From Dinghuibacter silviterrae (GTDB taxonomy: Bacteria; Bacteroidota; Bacteroidia; Chitinophagales; Chitinophagaceae): DNA of 64,000 nt. Location: contig NZ_SODV01000002.1 of assembly GCF_004366355.1 (NCBI RefSeq), forward strand, positions 346,768-410,767, read 5' to 3'. Each line of letters opens with the position of its first letter. The stretch's first letter is position 1. The notes under the pieces are model-generated. The model was not told the DNA's origin. It saw nothing but the letters and a program-made list of their open reading frames with translations, and made no database searches. A program made the position numbers and the translations under genes. Shown in pieces: positions 25,780 to 35,015 of this stretch.

Positions 25780-26495
25780 AACCCCCCTTCCCCCATCCAC
25801 GTTTTTAGCAAGTGGCCCATCAGCCGGTGGCAGGAAGCCATATACACATTGCCGGCACGTAAGGCTTCCGCAGGTTGTATATAAGGCGAGGGGATGAGCT
25901 CGTGGGTACCGTGGGCGATCATCTGGTCGAGCAACTCGGGTGTAACCTCCAGGTGAAATTGAAGCCCGAGCACCCGGTCGTTCCATTGAAAGGCCTGGGC
26001 GGTATTGGCTGCGGTGGACAGGGTGTCCGCCGCGCCGGGAGGGATATCGAATTGATCTCCGTGCCAATGGAAAACGGTGGGCTCGTCCTTAAAAAGACCG
26101 GGCAGCCAGGAGGGCATGGTCGTACCACGGGCGGCAGGTGGGGTAGGGCGGACGGCGAACCAGCCGATCTCTTTGTGGGGCGCTGGATGGACCCTGGCGC
26201 CCAGGCAGTCCGCCAGGAGCTGGGCGCCCAGGCAAATCCCCAGGATGCGTTTGTGTGCAGCCAGACAGTCCTTGATAAAAGATTTTTCCCGGATCAGCCA
26301 GGGATATACTGTCGCATCGTACACGCCCATGGGACCGCCCATAACGATTAGGGCATCGATGTCCTTTGTGTCGGGGAGGGGGGACCCGGGTTCGAAAAAG
26401 GCGGTTCCCGTTACCGTATGCCGGTGGGCTTTGAGCCACGTATCGATGTAGCCCAGGCCTTCGAAGGGAACGTGTTGGAGGTAGTGCACTCTCAT
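25776..26495 (-). CDS. Class I glutamine amidotransferase (GMP synthase-like)
   Basis: The protein has 239 residues from the ATG at 26495. Nucleophile C88 sits in 'GICLGAQLLADCLG', and the catalytic His is in 'GLQFHLEVTP'. Stand-alone members transfer or release ammonia from glutamine, and some act on gamma-glutamyl compounds. It overlaps the phosphoesterase gene upstream and gluQ downstream by 4 bases each. Confidence 0.9.
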   Translation of the reverse strand: MRVHYLQHVPFEGLGYIDTWLKAHRHTVTGTAFFEPGSPLPDTKDIDALIVMGGPMGVYDATVYPWLIREKSFIKDCLAAHKRILGICLGAQLLADCLGARVHPAPHKEIGWFAVRPTPPAARGTTMPSWLPGLFKDEPTVFHWHGDQFDIPPGAADTLSTAANTAQAFQWNDRVLGLQFHLEVTPELLDQMIAHGTHELIPSPYIQPAEALRAGNVYMASCHRLMGHLLKTWMGEGGL

Positions 26496-27250
26496 ATAAT
26501 CACAACTTTGTCGGGCGCGAAGCCCTGGTTTTCCCCATACCGGACGTAGCCCAGTTGGTTGGTGTGCAGGATGGTGTTGCCTATCGTAAAGTCGGGTACG
26601 TTGCAGTGGTGGTGGCCGAATATCCAATGCCCGGGGCCGATGGCCTTGATCAGGTCCGAAAGTTCCACGGCAAAAGCCTCGCTAAGAATACTCCCGGCGT
26701 ATTTCCCGGGGTACCGGTAAAAGGTGGGTACGTGATGGGTCACGACGACGGTGGGGCGATCCGTCACCCGGTCCAGTGCATCCGATAAAAAATCCAGGCT
26801 GGACGCGTGCAGTGCATTGAATAGGGAAGGGCTAAACACGCCGCCAAGGTAGCGGATGACCTGGAAGTCGCTCATCCCCCTGGAAATGGGCCATTCGTGT
26901 TCAGGGGTGATCCTGGACCAAAGCGTGGAAAAAACAAGACGGACGGGGCCTTCGTCACGGACGAGGTTGTTGACCAGAAAGACGTTGGGCCGGATGGCTT
27001 CTTCCATCGAAGAGGATCGTTCGGCGGCGTCGGATCCGTAGTATTCGTGGTTGCCGGGGATCCAATAGGTCTTTTTGAAGTGTTGGGCGACATAGTCGAA
27101 AAACCAGTCGTAGTGCCGTATCACCTTGAAGGGCACGATGTCCCCGGCCAGCAATAAGATGTCGCCCTTGGGTACAAGGGGGCTCTTTTCAAGAAATGCC
27201 CGGTTTTCCGGGAACTCCAGGTGCAGATCGGAGCAGTACTGTAACACCAT
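26492..27250 (-). CDS. Calcineurin-like metallophosphoesterase
   Basis: This 252-residue protein shows the metal-binding series: 'YCSDLHLEF' (D-x-H), 'LLAGDIVPF' (GD), 'WIPGNHEYYG' (GNHE), 'VVVTHHVP' and 'FGHHHCN' (GHxH). It is cytosolic with no signal peptide. It is the first gene of an operon with the amidotransferase and gluQ; the substrate is unknown. Confidence 0.92.
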   Translation of the reverse strand: MVLQYCSDLHLEFPENRAFLEKSPLVPKGDILLLAGDIVPFKVIRHYDWFFDYVAQHFKKTYWIPGNHEYYGSDAAERSSSMEEAIRPNVFLVNNLVRDEGPVRLVFSTLWSRITPEHEWPISRGMSDFQVIRYLGGVFSPSLFNALHASSLDFLSDALDRVTDRPTVVVTHHVPTFYRYPGKYAGSILSEAFAVELSDLIKAIGPGHWIFGHHHCNVPDFTIGNTILHTNQLGYVRYGENQGFAPDKVVII

Positions 27251-27266
27251 CTTAGCAAATATAACG

Positions 27267-29714
27267 CTACCGCATCAGCACCACGGTTCCTTTCTTAAAG
27301 ATCGTTTTTCCCAGGTACGTCGTGCCCTGGACCATCCAGACATACGCCTCGGAAGGCTGGGGCTTGCCGTTGACAGTACCATCCCAGCCTGTTTCGGTGG
27401 AGGACGTACTGTAGACGAGCTGTCCATACCGGTTGTAGACCCGGAAGAACTGGAGGGAGGAGATCCCCACGAGGATGGGGCGGAATATATTGTCGATGTT
27501 GAGACCGGGTGTAAAACCGCTGGGGACGAAAATATCGGCCGGGGTCCTGAAGACCGTGACGGTAATACCGGCATCTCCGGTGCATCCGTTGGCAGCGGTG
27601 GCGGTCACGGTATAGTGGATGGTGGTTTGCTCCCCGTTCTCAATGGCCACGGGATCGTAGATCTCCGTACTGCTGAGCCCTGTGGCCGGGGTCCAGCTAA
27701 AGGTATCGTTGGAATCGCTGGACCGGGCATCGAGTTGCAAGGGCTGGTTGATGACGACGGCCGTGTCGTGTCCTGCATTGACGACGATCTGGGGGTAGAC
27801 GTTCACCTGGAAGGTATCCACCAGGGGGTTGGGGCAACCCGTGTTGTAGACGGTCAGGATATACATGGAAGACGTTGTCGGCGTCGCTGTAGCGTCGATC
27901 GCGTAGGGTGTATAGGGGATCGATCCGGACGAAGCCCCTGACAAAGGACTGGTATGGGTCCACGTATAACTGGTTCCGATGGTGACGGAGGCGCCCAGCG
28001 GGGCCGTCGCGCCGTAACAGATCAGCGTATCGGCCGGTGTGATGTCCACTTGCGGGAAAAGGGCGGGCAAAAGGGTCACCTGGGCCACGGAGCTCGTGTC
28101 TGCAGGACAAACCCCGCTTTGGACGACTACCCGGTAGTCCGTATTCCCGGTCACGTTCTGGATGCCATACGTATGGGAGGTATCCGGAGGGACCATCGGC
28201 GACCAGGTCACGCCCCCGTCAAGAGAGGTTTGCCAGCCCGAAGGGTTACCCGTCGCCCCCGTAAGGGTCAGGATGGCGCCTTTGTTCTGCCCCGTACAGA
28301 CTTCGGTGAAGGGTGGTTCCAGCGAGCCGCCCACGCTTTTCGGGTCGACGGTAACGGTCGCGGTACCGCTGGTATCGACGGCGCAGGACTGCCCGTTCTG
28401 GATCATCGCCGCGTACGTCGTGGTGGCCGTAAGGTTTTGGGCGGTATAGGTACGATTGGTATCTGCAATGGACGTCCAGGTGGTCCCGTTGTTGGTGGAG
28501 TACAACCAGTTCAGGACACTGCCCCTGCTACCCGTGAGGTCGAGGGTACTGGAATTGGTACCCGTGCAAACGGTGTTGGTCCCCACGAGCGAACCCGGTA
28601 TGGTGGGGGGAGCGGTAATGACATTCAGGGTGTCGTGTAAGTTGGCACAGCCGTTGACCTCGTGGACGACGATCTTGCCCGGGTCGACGCCGGCAGCCAC
28701 CTGGATGATGTTGGTGGAAGCCCCGGAAAGAATGGACCAGTCCGCCGGGACCGACCAGGAATAGGTAGCCCCGGCCAGGGACGGAACCGAATACATCAGG
28801 TCCGAGTTGGTACAGGCGACGGTATCCCCGCTGATGAGCAGGCCCGCACAGGTATTGCGCAGGGCGACGTAGGCGTAGGCGAAGTGGCCGCCCGGGACAC
28901 AGTTGTCGGCTTCGAATGTAAGGGTGACGACCCGCCCCCGGTAAGCACTCAGGTCGAAGGTCACTTCCACCCAGCTTTTCCACCAGACGTCATAGAGGTG
29001 GCCGCCGGTGGGGGAGTTCGGGTTTTGATTGACGGAAGGATTCCGGCTGGGGGCGAACCCTTCGGCTTTGGCCGCTGCCGAATCGAGGGTGGCACCGGTG
29101 CCCCCGTTTTGGGCGTTGTTGTTCGTCGGAAGAAGGTAGCTGGGGGAGGCACAGGTGATGATGCTGTCCCCGACCGCCAATGTGGCCGAAAACATCGGTT
29201 GCTGGTCGGAGTTATGGGTCCCGTTTTCCAGCACCATGGCGTAGGCGTACGTCATGGTATACGGGGTGGTGGTGGGACCGGGTGGAACACTGATCAGGTA
29301 GCGGATCCCGCGGACATACCCCCCCTGGCCACCCCCGTTGGAATGGGAAATGGCGGTGGAGCCCAGCAGGACCGACTGGTAATAAGAATAGCCGTTGATG
29401 GTTGGAATGGTAGGGAATCCCCCGAAATAGTCGTTTGTGCTCGTGGTGATCACCGAGATCCCGTTCATGGACGGCAACTGGTATTCGGAGATGGTCGTGG
29501 CGCCGATCGTACCCGCGGGAGCCGCCTGGTTCATCGGGTATGATACGGAATCTGCGATCTGCCGGTTGTTGGTGTTGTCATTGAAGAGACCGGTATAGGC
29601 GCCCCAGTCCGTCAGTGTCCCCTGGGCAAAATTAATATTCGCCGGACAAGCCTGCATCTGCGCCAGCGTCGGAATACACCAAAACACACATAAGATGCCC
29701 AATAAGGATTTCAT
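27267..29714 (-). CDS. Large secreted protein with gliding-motility/T9SS type B sorting domain
   Basis: The 815 residues begin with a signal peptide ending 'TLAQ' and include repeated Ig/PKD-like segments. Examples are 'YSWSVPADWSILSG', 'GVTWSPMVPPDTSHTYG' and 'TVTATAANGCTGDAGITVTV'. The C-terminal 90 residues form the CHU_C-type sorting domain: 'IFVPSGFTPGLNIDN', 'FFRVYNRYGQLVYS', 'GWDGTVNGKPQPSEAYVW' and a 'GTVVLMR' end. This domain sends proteins through the type IX secretion system. Cysteines are paired along the N-terminal half. Confidence 0.9.
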   Translation of the reverse strand: MKSLLGILCVFWCIPTLAQMQACPANINFAQGTLTDWGAYTGLFNDNTNNRQIADSVSYPMNQAAPAGTIGATTISEYQLPSMNGISVITTSTNDYFGGFPTIPTINGYSYYQSVLLGSTAISHSNGGGQGGYVRGIRYLISVPPGPTTTPYTMTYAYAMVLENGTHNSDQQPMFSATLAVGDSIITCASPSYLLPTNNNAQNGGTGATLDSAAAKAEGFAPSRNPSVNQNPNSPTGGHLYDVWWKSWVEVTFDLSAYRGRVVTLTFEADNCVPGGHFAYAYVALRNTCAGLLISGDTVACTNSDLMYSVPSLAGATYSWSVPADWSILSGASTNIIQVAAGVDPGKIVVHEVNGCANLHDTLNVITAPPTIPGSLVGTNTVCTGTNSSTLDLTGSRGSVLNWLYSTNNGTTWTSIADTNRTYTAQNLTATTTYAAMIQNGQSCAVDTSGTATVTVDPKSVGGSLEPPFTEVCTGQNKGAILTLTGATGNPSGWQTSLDGGVTWSPMVPPDTSHTYGIQNVTGNTDYRVVVQSGVCPADTSSVAQVTLLPALFPQVDITPADTLICYGATAPLGASVTIGTSYTWTHTSPLSGASSGSIPYTPYAIDATATPTTSSMYILTVYNTGCPNPLVDTFQVNVYPQIVVNAGHDTAVVINQPLQLDARSSDSNDTFSWTPATGLSSTEIYDPVAIENGEQTTIHYTVTATAANGCTGDAGITVTVFRTPADIFVPSGFTPGLNIDNIFRPILVGISSLQFFRVYNRYGQLVYSTSSTETGWDGTVNGKPQPSEAYVWMVQGTTYLGKTIFKKGTVVLMR

Positions 29715-29842
29715 CGGGGGTTTTCATTATTGACGTAAACAGAGGAGACGGCAAAGGTTGGGGTTCTCTCTACAAAGTACGAAAAAAAGGACGACTTCGT
29801 TGGTTAAATAGCGGTAAAAGGGGCGAAATCGGAGACGAATTC

Positions 29843-30106
29843 CTAATGCTTCAAAAGGAACGCCGCCTCGATGAGCGCCTCGATTTCCTGATGGAAATAC
29901 AATAATTCCCTGTGGGAAAGGCCCCGTTCGCCCTCTTCCTCGGTGCATAAGGCCCGGGAAAACGCTTCCCAAAGTATTTCACGGGTTTCATCCAGGCTCA
30001 GGTTGGAAAAAAAGTCGGTGACGACGGCTTCCGGGGCCTCGATCTGATCGGGGGTAAGCCGGAGCGGGGTATTGAGGGCGATGACCGATTTGTTGGTATG
30101 GCGCAT
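29843..30106 (-). CDS. Small hypothetical protein
   Basis: The protein has 87 residues from the ATG at 30106; longer in-frame starts add a hydrophobic stretch unlike a real N terminus. It is acidic and helical: 'VVTDFFSNLSLDETREILWE' and 'LLYFHQEIEALIEAAFLLKH'. I recognise no family. It is divergent from the XRE regulator gene, 109 bases between. Confidence 0.6.
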   Translation of the reverse strand: MRHTNKSVIALNTPLRLTPDQIEAPEAVVTDFFSNLSLDETREILWEAFSRALCTEEEGERGLSHRELLYFHQEIEALIEAAFLLKH

Positions 30107-30215
30107 GGCAAAAAGTTGAAAGGGTAGGAACCCGGCGTTAAAGATACGTATAATTTGGCGTATTGTTGATAGAAATGCCAACATGTTTTTTCTTATTTTC
30201 CAGGACCTTTTGACC

Positions 30216-30446
30216 ATGAAGGAAAAAGACAAAATCAGGTTGGACAAATTCGGCGCCCACCTGGCCAGGCTGAGGGAAGAAAAAGGACTGAGTCAAAGAG
30301 CCTTGTCCGCCAGGTGCGAGGTGGATTTTGCAAAGATCAGCAAACTGGAAAACGGCAAGGCCAACCTGGTCGTCACCACGCTGGTCGAACTAGCCGAAGG
30401 CCTGGGTGTACATCCCCGGGATTTGCTGGACCTGGATTGGCTTTGA
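30216..30446 (+). CDS. XRE-family helix-turn-helix regulator
   Basis: The protein has 76 residues from the ATG at 30216; an upstream in-frame ATG at 30183 would add a non-conserved tail. The HTH_3 core is clear: 'LARLREEKGLSQRALSARCE', 'VDFAKISKLENGKAN' and 'ELAEGLGVHPRDLL'. It contains only a DNA-binding domain. It sits across a short divergent space from the small gene at 29843, which it may regulate. It ends one base before the convergent LOG gene. Confidence 0.85.
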   Translation: MKEKDKIRLDKFGAHLARLREEKGLSQRALSARCEVDFAKISKLENGKANLVVTTLVELAEGLGVHPRDLLDLDWL

Positions 30447-30447
30447 G

Positions 30448-30984
30448 CTAAACCATCATCTTTTCCAGCAACCCACCGACAACCTCTGATACCAGGATGG
30501 TCTCGCGGTTTTGTTTCTTTAGGAATCCTGCCGATACGGCTTTGTCCAACCAACGGAGAAGGTCATCGTAAAATCCTCCCGTGTTGAGCAACCCGATGGG
30601 TTTTTGGTGAAGCCCCAACTGTCCCCAGGTCAGCACCTCGAAGAGTTCCTCCAGCGTTCCGAATCCCCCCGGGAGTGCGATAGCGCCGTCGCTGAGCTCG
30701 GCTATCCGCTGTTTGCGCTGGTGCATGTTTTCCACGACTTCGAGGGTCGTCAGCCCCCGGTGTTCGATTTCTCTCGTCTTCAGAAAAGCAGGGATGACGC
30801 CGGTGACGGAACCACCAGCGGCCAACGCCCCGTCCGCCACCGCTCCCATCAGCCCCACCGAAGCGCCACCGTAAACGACTCCGATTTTTTTGCCCGCAAG
30901 GGTTTCGCCCAAAAGCCGCGCCTGGTGCAGATAGACCGGGTCGGTGCCCGCGCTGGAGCCGCAAAAAACTGCCAACCGTTTCAT
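30448..30984 (-). CDS. LOG-family nucleotide 5'-monophosphate phosphoribohydrolase
   Basis: This 178-residue protein has the LOG signature 'PGGFGTLEELFEV' plus 'VYGGASVGLMGAVADGAL' in the Rossmann region. LOG proteins release a base (cytokinin in plants and microbes, probably other AMP-type substrates in bacteria) from nucleoside monophosphates. The ATG at 30984 is used; the codon before it is TTG. Confidence 0.9.
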   Translation of the reverse strand: MKRLAVFCGSSAGTDPVYLHQARLLGETLAGKKIGVVYGGASVGLMGAVADGALAAGGSVTGVIPAFLKTREIEHRGLTTLEVVENMHQRKQRIAELSDGAIALPGGFGTLEELFEVLTWGQLGLHQKPIGLLNTGGFYDDLLRWLDKAVSAGFLKKQNRETILVSEVVGGLLEKMMV

Positions 30985-31022
30985 CAAAAAATTGTTTGGG
31001 CAAATATAAATTATCTTGCCGC

Positions 31023-31658
31023 ATGACTGTACACGAATGGGCGAGCCTCCTGGTGCAACAGGTAGCGGAAACCGACTGGCTGCAATGGGTAGCCGTCGCG
31101 GCCGGTGTGGCTGAAGTCCTGTATGCCCGCGCGGGAAAAATCTGGCTTTATCCCACCGGTATCCTCGGAACGGTGCTGACCATTTACATCCTTTGGTGCT
31201 CCGGGCTTTATGCCGAATGCTGGCTGAACGGATATTATTTCGTCATGAGTGTGTACGGGTGGTGGCATTGGGCAAGGAAAAAAAATACACCCCCGGTGAA
31301 GGCCTCTTATTGCAACGCCGCCGAATGGTGGATCACGGGTGCGATTGTCGTCTTGGGGACCCTGTTGCTCTACGTTATCCTGAAGTATAAAACGCCCTCT
31401 ACGGTCCCTTTTTGGGACGCATGGGTCAGTGCAACGGCCTGGGCGGGGATGTGGCTGCTGGCCCGCCGAAAGATTGAAAATTGGATCTTGCTGAATATTT
31501 CTAACCTCTTTGCGGTTCCTTTATTGTTTTACAAACACCTCCCGATGTTTGCCGCGTTAACCGTCTTTTTATTCGTCATTGCCGTCCAGGGCTTCTTCGC
31601 ATGGAGGAAAGAGATTCGGGCAGATGCCCTGGGGACAATGATCCCAGGGCATTCGTAA
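31023..31658 (+). CDS. pnuC: PnuC-type nicotinamide riboside transporter
   Basis: The protein has 211 residues from the ATG at 31023. Seven to eight membrane segments are visible, with PnuC features 'WLQWVAVAAGVAEVLYAR', 'SVYGWWHW' and 'LLNISNLFAVPLLFYKHLP'. PnuC moves nicotinamide riboside into the cell for NAD salvage. It is divergent from the LOG gene with 38 bases between the starts, so the two share a very short promoter region. Confidence 0.9.
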   Translation: MTVHEWASLLVQQVAETDWLQWVAVAAGVAEVLYARAGKIWLYPTGILGTVLTIYILWCSGLYAECWLNGYYFVMSVYGWWHWARKKNTPPVKASYCNAAEWWITGAIVVLGTLLLYVILKYKTPSTVPFWDAWVSATAWAGMWLLARRKIENWILLNISNLFAVPLLFYKHLPMFAALTVFLFVIAVQGFFAWRKEIRADALGTMIPGHS

Positions 31659-31761
31659 AATTACTTGCGGGATTTACTGGGGAAATCGTTAGTTCATCTG
31701 AGTTTTGGTACACTGATTTTTTGTCCGTACTTTAACATAATTTTAGCTTGCCCTATATCCA

Positions 31762-32148
31762 ATGACAATCATGAGCCCGATACTGGAAACCGAGTACGTT
31801 CGATTCGAAATGGAAGGCGATATCCTGGTCGCCACCTACAAGAAAGGAAAAAAGGTAGACCTGCAAGCTGCCCAACAGATCGTCCGTGACAGGGTTGAAT
31901 ACACAGGCGGGGCGCCTGTGCTGGTCCTGTTGTGCAACCAGGGTGTGATCAGCATCGACAAGGAGTCCAGGGCCTACCTGTCATCGCAAGAGGGCACCCA
32001 TGGCATCAAGGCGGCCGCCATCCTGAGCGATACCGCGGCGACCGCTATCATCGGAAATTTTATCATCCAGGTGAACAAGCCCCATATTCCCGTACGGTTG
32101 TTCATCAACCGGGACAGGGCCTTAGGTTGGTTGAAGACGAAGGCTTAG
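31762..32148 (+). CDS. DUF7793/STAS-like small protein
   Basis: This 128-residue cytosolic protein begins MTIMSPILE; the second ATG, 31771, is also possible. The pattern 'GDILVATYKKGKKVDLQAAQ', 'GAPVLVLLCNQGVISIDKES', 'RAYLSSQEGTHGIKAAAILS' and a C-terminal 'PVRLFINRDRALGWL' resembles the STAS-like DUF7793 group. No phosphorylatable Ser is obvious. The M28 gene starts 23 bases later. Confidence 0.7.
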   Translation: MTIMSPILETEYVRFEMEGDILVATYKKGKKVDLQAAQQIVRDRVEYTGGAPVLVLLCNQGVISIDKESRAYLSSQEGTHGIKAAAILSDTAATAIIGNFIIQVNKPHIPVRLFINRDRALGWLKTKA

Positions 32149-32153
32149 ATTTG
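32146..32153 (+). promoter_or_regulatory. TAnnTTTG -7 box (TAGATTTG) ahead of the M28 gene
   Basis: TAGATTTG fits the Bacteroidota -7 consensus exactly and lies 17 bases before the M28 ATG, overlapping the stop region of the preceding gene. No clear -33 TTTG was assigned. Confidence 0.45.
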
Positions 32154-32170
32154 TAGCCCAACCACCTGAC

Positions 32171-34405
32171 ATGAGAGAAATCCTGATCGCCGCCCTGTGC
32201 TGTTTTGCCGGCGCGGCCACCGCCCAGACCCCATCCCTTCTTGGTTTTGCTCCTGCCGGTGCGTCCGCAGAGACCGCACTGGAAGCGCGCTTCGACACCT
32301 ACCTCGACGCCACGCGGATCGGTGCGCGGCTAAAGGTGCTGTCCGACAGGCCCCACCACGTGGGTTCCCCGGGGGATCAACTGAACGCCCGCCGCATTTA
32401 TGACGAGTACAAAGCCTGTGGCTTCGACGTATCGGTCGATACGTTTTATGTACTTTTCCCCACACCAAAGACACGCTTGCTGGAGATGACGGCCCCCGTC
32501 CCCTACAAGGCGCTCCTCGCCGAGCCCTCCCTCAAGGAAGACGCGACCTCCGGCCAGACGTCCGAGCAACTGCCCACGTACAACGCCTGGTCCGCTGACG
32601 GGGACGTGAGCGGTCAGTTGGTTTTCGTGGGATATGGTTTGCCGGATGACTACGATCAGCTCGCCCGCCGGGGCATCGACGTCAAGGGAAAGATCGTGAT
32701 CGCCCGTTATGGCCGCTCCTGGAGAGGGATCAAGCCAAAGGTTGCCCAGGAACACGGAGCGATCGGGTGCATCATCTATTCCGATCCCAAAGACGACGGT
32801 TATTTCGCGGGCGACGTATACCCCGAAGGCGCCTTTAAGAATGAATACGGCGTACAGCGCGGCTCGGTCATGGACATGCCGATCTACCCGGGTGATCCTT
32901 TGACGCCCAATATCGGCGCCACCAAAGACGCTCCCCGGATCGATCGTAAGGATGCCGTAAATCTTTTGAAGATCCCTGTTTTGCCCATCAGCTACCACGA
33001 CGCCGAGCCCCTGCTCAAAAGCCTGGGTGGACCGGTGGCGCCGGAAGACTGGAGAGGCGCTCTGCCCATGACCTATCACCTGGGTCCCGGGAAAACGGTG
33101 GTCCACCTGAAACTGGAATTTAACTGGGACATCAAGCCCATTTATGATATTGTCGCCCGGGTACCGGGAAGCGTTTTCCCCGACCAATGGATCATCCGCG
33201 GAAACCACCACGACGCCTGGGTTAACGGGGCAGGAGACCCGCTCAGCGGACAGGTAGCCATGCTGGAAGAAGCCCACGCCATCGGCGAGCTGCTCAAAAC
33301 CGGCTGGCGGCCCAAACGTACGCTGGTCTTTTGTTCCTGGGATGGGGAAGAACCCGCCCTGCTGGGTTCCACCGAGTTCGTCGAAGAACACGCCCGGGAC
33401 CTGCAAAGACACGCCGTGGCCTACATCAACTCCGACGGGAACGGACGCGGTTTTCTCAACGCCGAAGGATCGCACGCCCTCCAACCCTTCCTGGAGCAGG
33501 TCGCCCGTGACGTAAAGGATCCCGAAACCGGTGTGAGCGTACTGGAACGCAGACGCGCGCGCGAGGCGGTGAATAGTGCCGACACCAAACAACGCTCGGA
33601 GCTGTTGGCGTCTTACCCTTTTCATATCGGCGCGCTGGGCTCCGGCTCCGACTTTTCACCTTTTATCCAGCACATCGGCGTGCCTTCCATCGACCTCGCC
33701 TACGGAGGCGAAGACCCCGGGGGCGAATACCACTCGATCTATGACTCTTACGACGACTACCGGCGGTTCAAAGACCCCGGCTTCGTCTACGGCGTAACCC
33801 TGGCCAAGACCGCCGGCCGCACCATGCTCCGGCTGTCGGAAGCCGACGTGCTGCCCTTCGACTTTACCGCGCTCTCCAAAACCATCGAGGGTTACGAGGG
33901 AGAGGTCACCGCCTTAGCCGAAAAAATGCGGGAATCAACAACGGTTGACAACCGGTTGATCAGGGAAGGCTACTACCGCCTCGCGGACAACCCTGCCGAG
34001 CCTATCCAGGCGCCCAGCCCCAAAACCGCGGTCCCCTTTTTCAACTTCGCACCCCTGCAAAACGCCCAGGCGGCCCTGTCCAAAGCCAGTGGCCGGCTCC
34101 AAAAGGTGTTGACACCTGCTTTATCCGGGGATACCCTCCGGGTCGTCAATACCGGTCTTTACCAGGCGGAGCAGCAGCTCCTCAGCGACCAGGGGTTACC
34201 CCGCCGGCCCTGGTACCGGCACACCATTTATGCCCCCGGGTTCTATACGGGCTACGGCGTGAAAACGCTGCCTGGGATCCGGGAGGCGCTGGAGCAGCGG
34301 AATTGGGCGGAGGTACAGCAGCAGATTGACCTCGACGCTGCGGTCCTTAGTCAATTCGCGGATTACCTCGATCGTCTTGCCACCTCTGCGGGGGCGCCCG
34401 AATAG
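32171..34405 (+). CDS. M28 metallopeptidase of the glutamate carboxypeptidase II type
   Basis: This 744-residue secreted protein has a signal peptide ending 'AATAQ', a PA insert ('GKIVIARYGRSWRGIK', 'GAIGCIIYSDPKDDGYFAGD') and the M28 catalytic part. Zinc ligands appear as His and Asp in 'GNHHDAWVNGAGDPLSG', Glu in 'WDGEEPALLGS', Asp in 'YINSDGNGRG' and the last His in 'GGEYHSIYDSY'. A C-terminal helical dimerisation domain follows. It should remove C-terminal residues from peptides in the periplasm or outside the cell. Confidence 0.92.
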   Translation: MREILIAALCCFAGAATAQTPSLLGFAPAGASAETALEARFDTYLDATRIGARLKVLSDRPHHVGSPGDQLNARRIYDEYKACGFDVSVDTFYVLFPTPKTRLLEMTAPVPYKALLAEPSLKEDATSGQTSEQLPTYNAWSADGDVSGQLVFVGYGLPDDYDQLARRGIDVKGKIVIARYGRSWRGIKPKVAQEHGAIGCIIYSDPKDDGYFAGDVYPEGAFKNEYGVQRGSVMDMPIYPGDPLTPNIGATKDAPRIDRKDAVNLLKIPVLPISYHDAEPLLKSLGGPVAPEDWRGALPMTYHLGPGKTVVHLKLEFNWDIKPIYDIVARVPGSVFPDQWIIRGNHHDAWVNGAGDPLSGQVAMLEEAHAIGELLKTGWRPKRTLVFCSWDGEEPALLGSTEFVEEHARDLQRHAVAYINSDGNGRGFLNAEGSHALQPFLEQVARDVKDPETGVSVLERRRAREAVNSADTKQRSELLASYPFHIGALGSGSDFSPFIQHIGVPSIDLAYGGEDPGGEYHSIYDSYDDYRRFKDPGFVYGVTLAKTAGRTMLRLSEADVLPFDFTALSKTIEGYEGEVTALAEKMRESTTVDNRLIREGYYRLADNPAEPIQAPSPKTAVPFFNFAPLQNAQAALSKASGRLQKVLTPALSGDTLRVVNTGLYQAEQQLLSDQGLPRRPWYRHTIYAPGFYTGYGVKTLPGIREALEQRNWAEVQQQIDLDAAVLSQFADYLDRLATSAGAPE

Positions 34406-34421
34406 GGCATTGACCGCCAGT

Positions 34422-34886
34422 CTAGTAGCCGCCGAACTCCTGGTCCCAATAATTTCCCGCGGTGGCGGCGCCCAGGGTGGTCCAGGTGCTGTCCATCATG
34501 TTTTGGCAGTGGTCGGGGCTGTTTTTCCAGGCTTGCATCACGGAGGTGAGGGTGGTGAAGCCTTCGGCGATGTTTTCACCTACATAGTCACCGGCGAATC
34601 CCGCCTCTGCGGCGCGTTGGAGGGGGGAGGAGCCGTTTGGGGCGATGTGTGCGAAATAGTCGTGGACGAGCATGTCGGTGGCGTGTGCCTGGGCGGCGGC
34701 GGCCAGGGTATCGTTCCATACCAGGGGGGCGACGGGGGGCATGGTATCCGTACCGCAGAGACAACCGCGGGTACGCCATGCATTGACCGTGTCCAGCATC
34801 GTCTGTTGCCAGGGTACCTGAACGGGCGACTTGTGACAGCCGGTGGCTATGGCCAGAAAGAGGATTATCAAACGGAGACGCGGCAT
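34422..34886 (-). CDS. CAP/SCP-domain lipoprotein
   Basis: This 154-residue protein has a lipobox 'AIATGC' and a CAP domain. It shows 'VWNDTLAAAAQAHATDMLVH' and 'DYFAHIAPNG' with the cavity His, 'VGENIAEGF' with Glu, and 'AWKNSPDHCQNMMDSTW'. Bacterial CAP proteins are extracytoplasmic, with roles in lipid or protein binding. Two cysteines follow in 'RGCLCG'. Confidence 0.9.
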   Translation of the reverse strand: MPRLRLIILFLAIATGCHKSPVQVPWQQTMLDTVNAWRTRGCLCGTDTMPPVAPLVWNDTLAAAAQAHATDMLVHDYFAHIAPNGSSPLQRAAEAGFAGDYVGENIAEGFTTLTSVMQAWKNSPDHCQNMMDSTWTTLGAATAGNYWDQEFGGY

Positions 34887-35015
34887 TTATCAAATGTACT
34901 CCCGCCCGTTTTTACTGCCAATAGCGCTTAACAATCGGACGCCCGATCGGTAACAATACAAGGCCATCGGGTATCGGAGAGCTTGATAATATTATAGCCT
35001 AAACGATAGTGCTAT

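Noticed and set aside
30985..31022. Riboswitch ahead of pnuC
   Set aside because: Only 38 bases separate the divergent LOG and pnuC starts, too short for a known class.
32330..33625. 431-residue antisense frame inside the M28 gene
   Set aside because: High-GC shadow of a clear peptidase gene; no start site or motif of its own.
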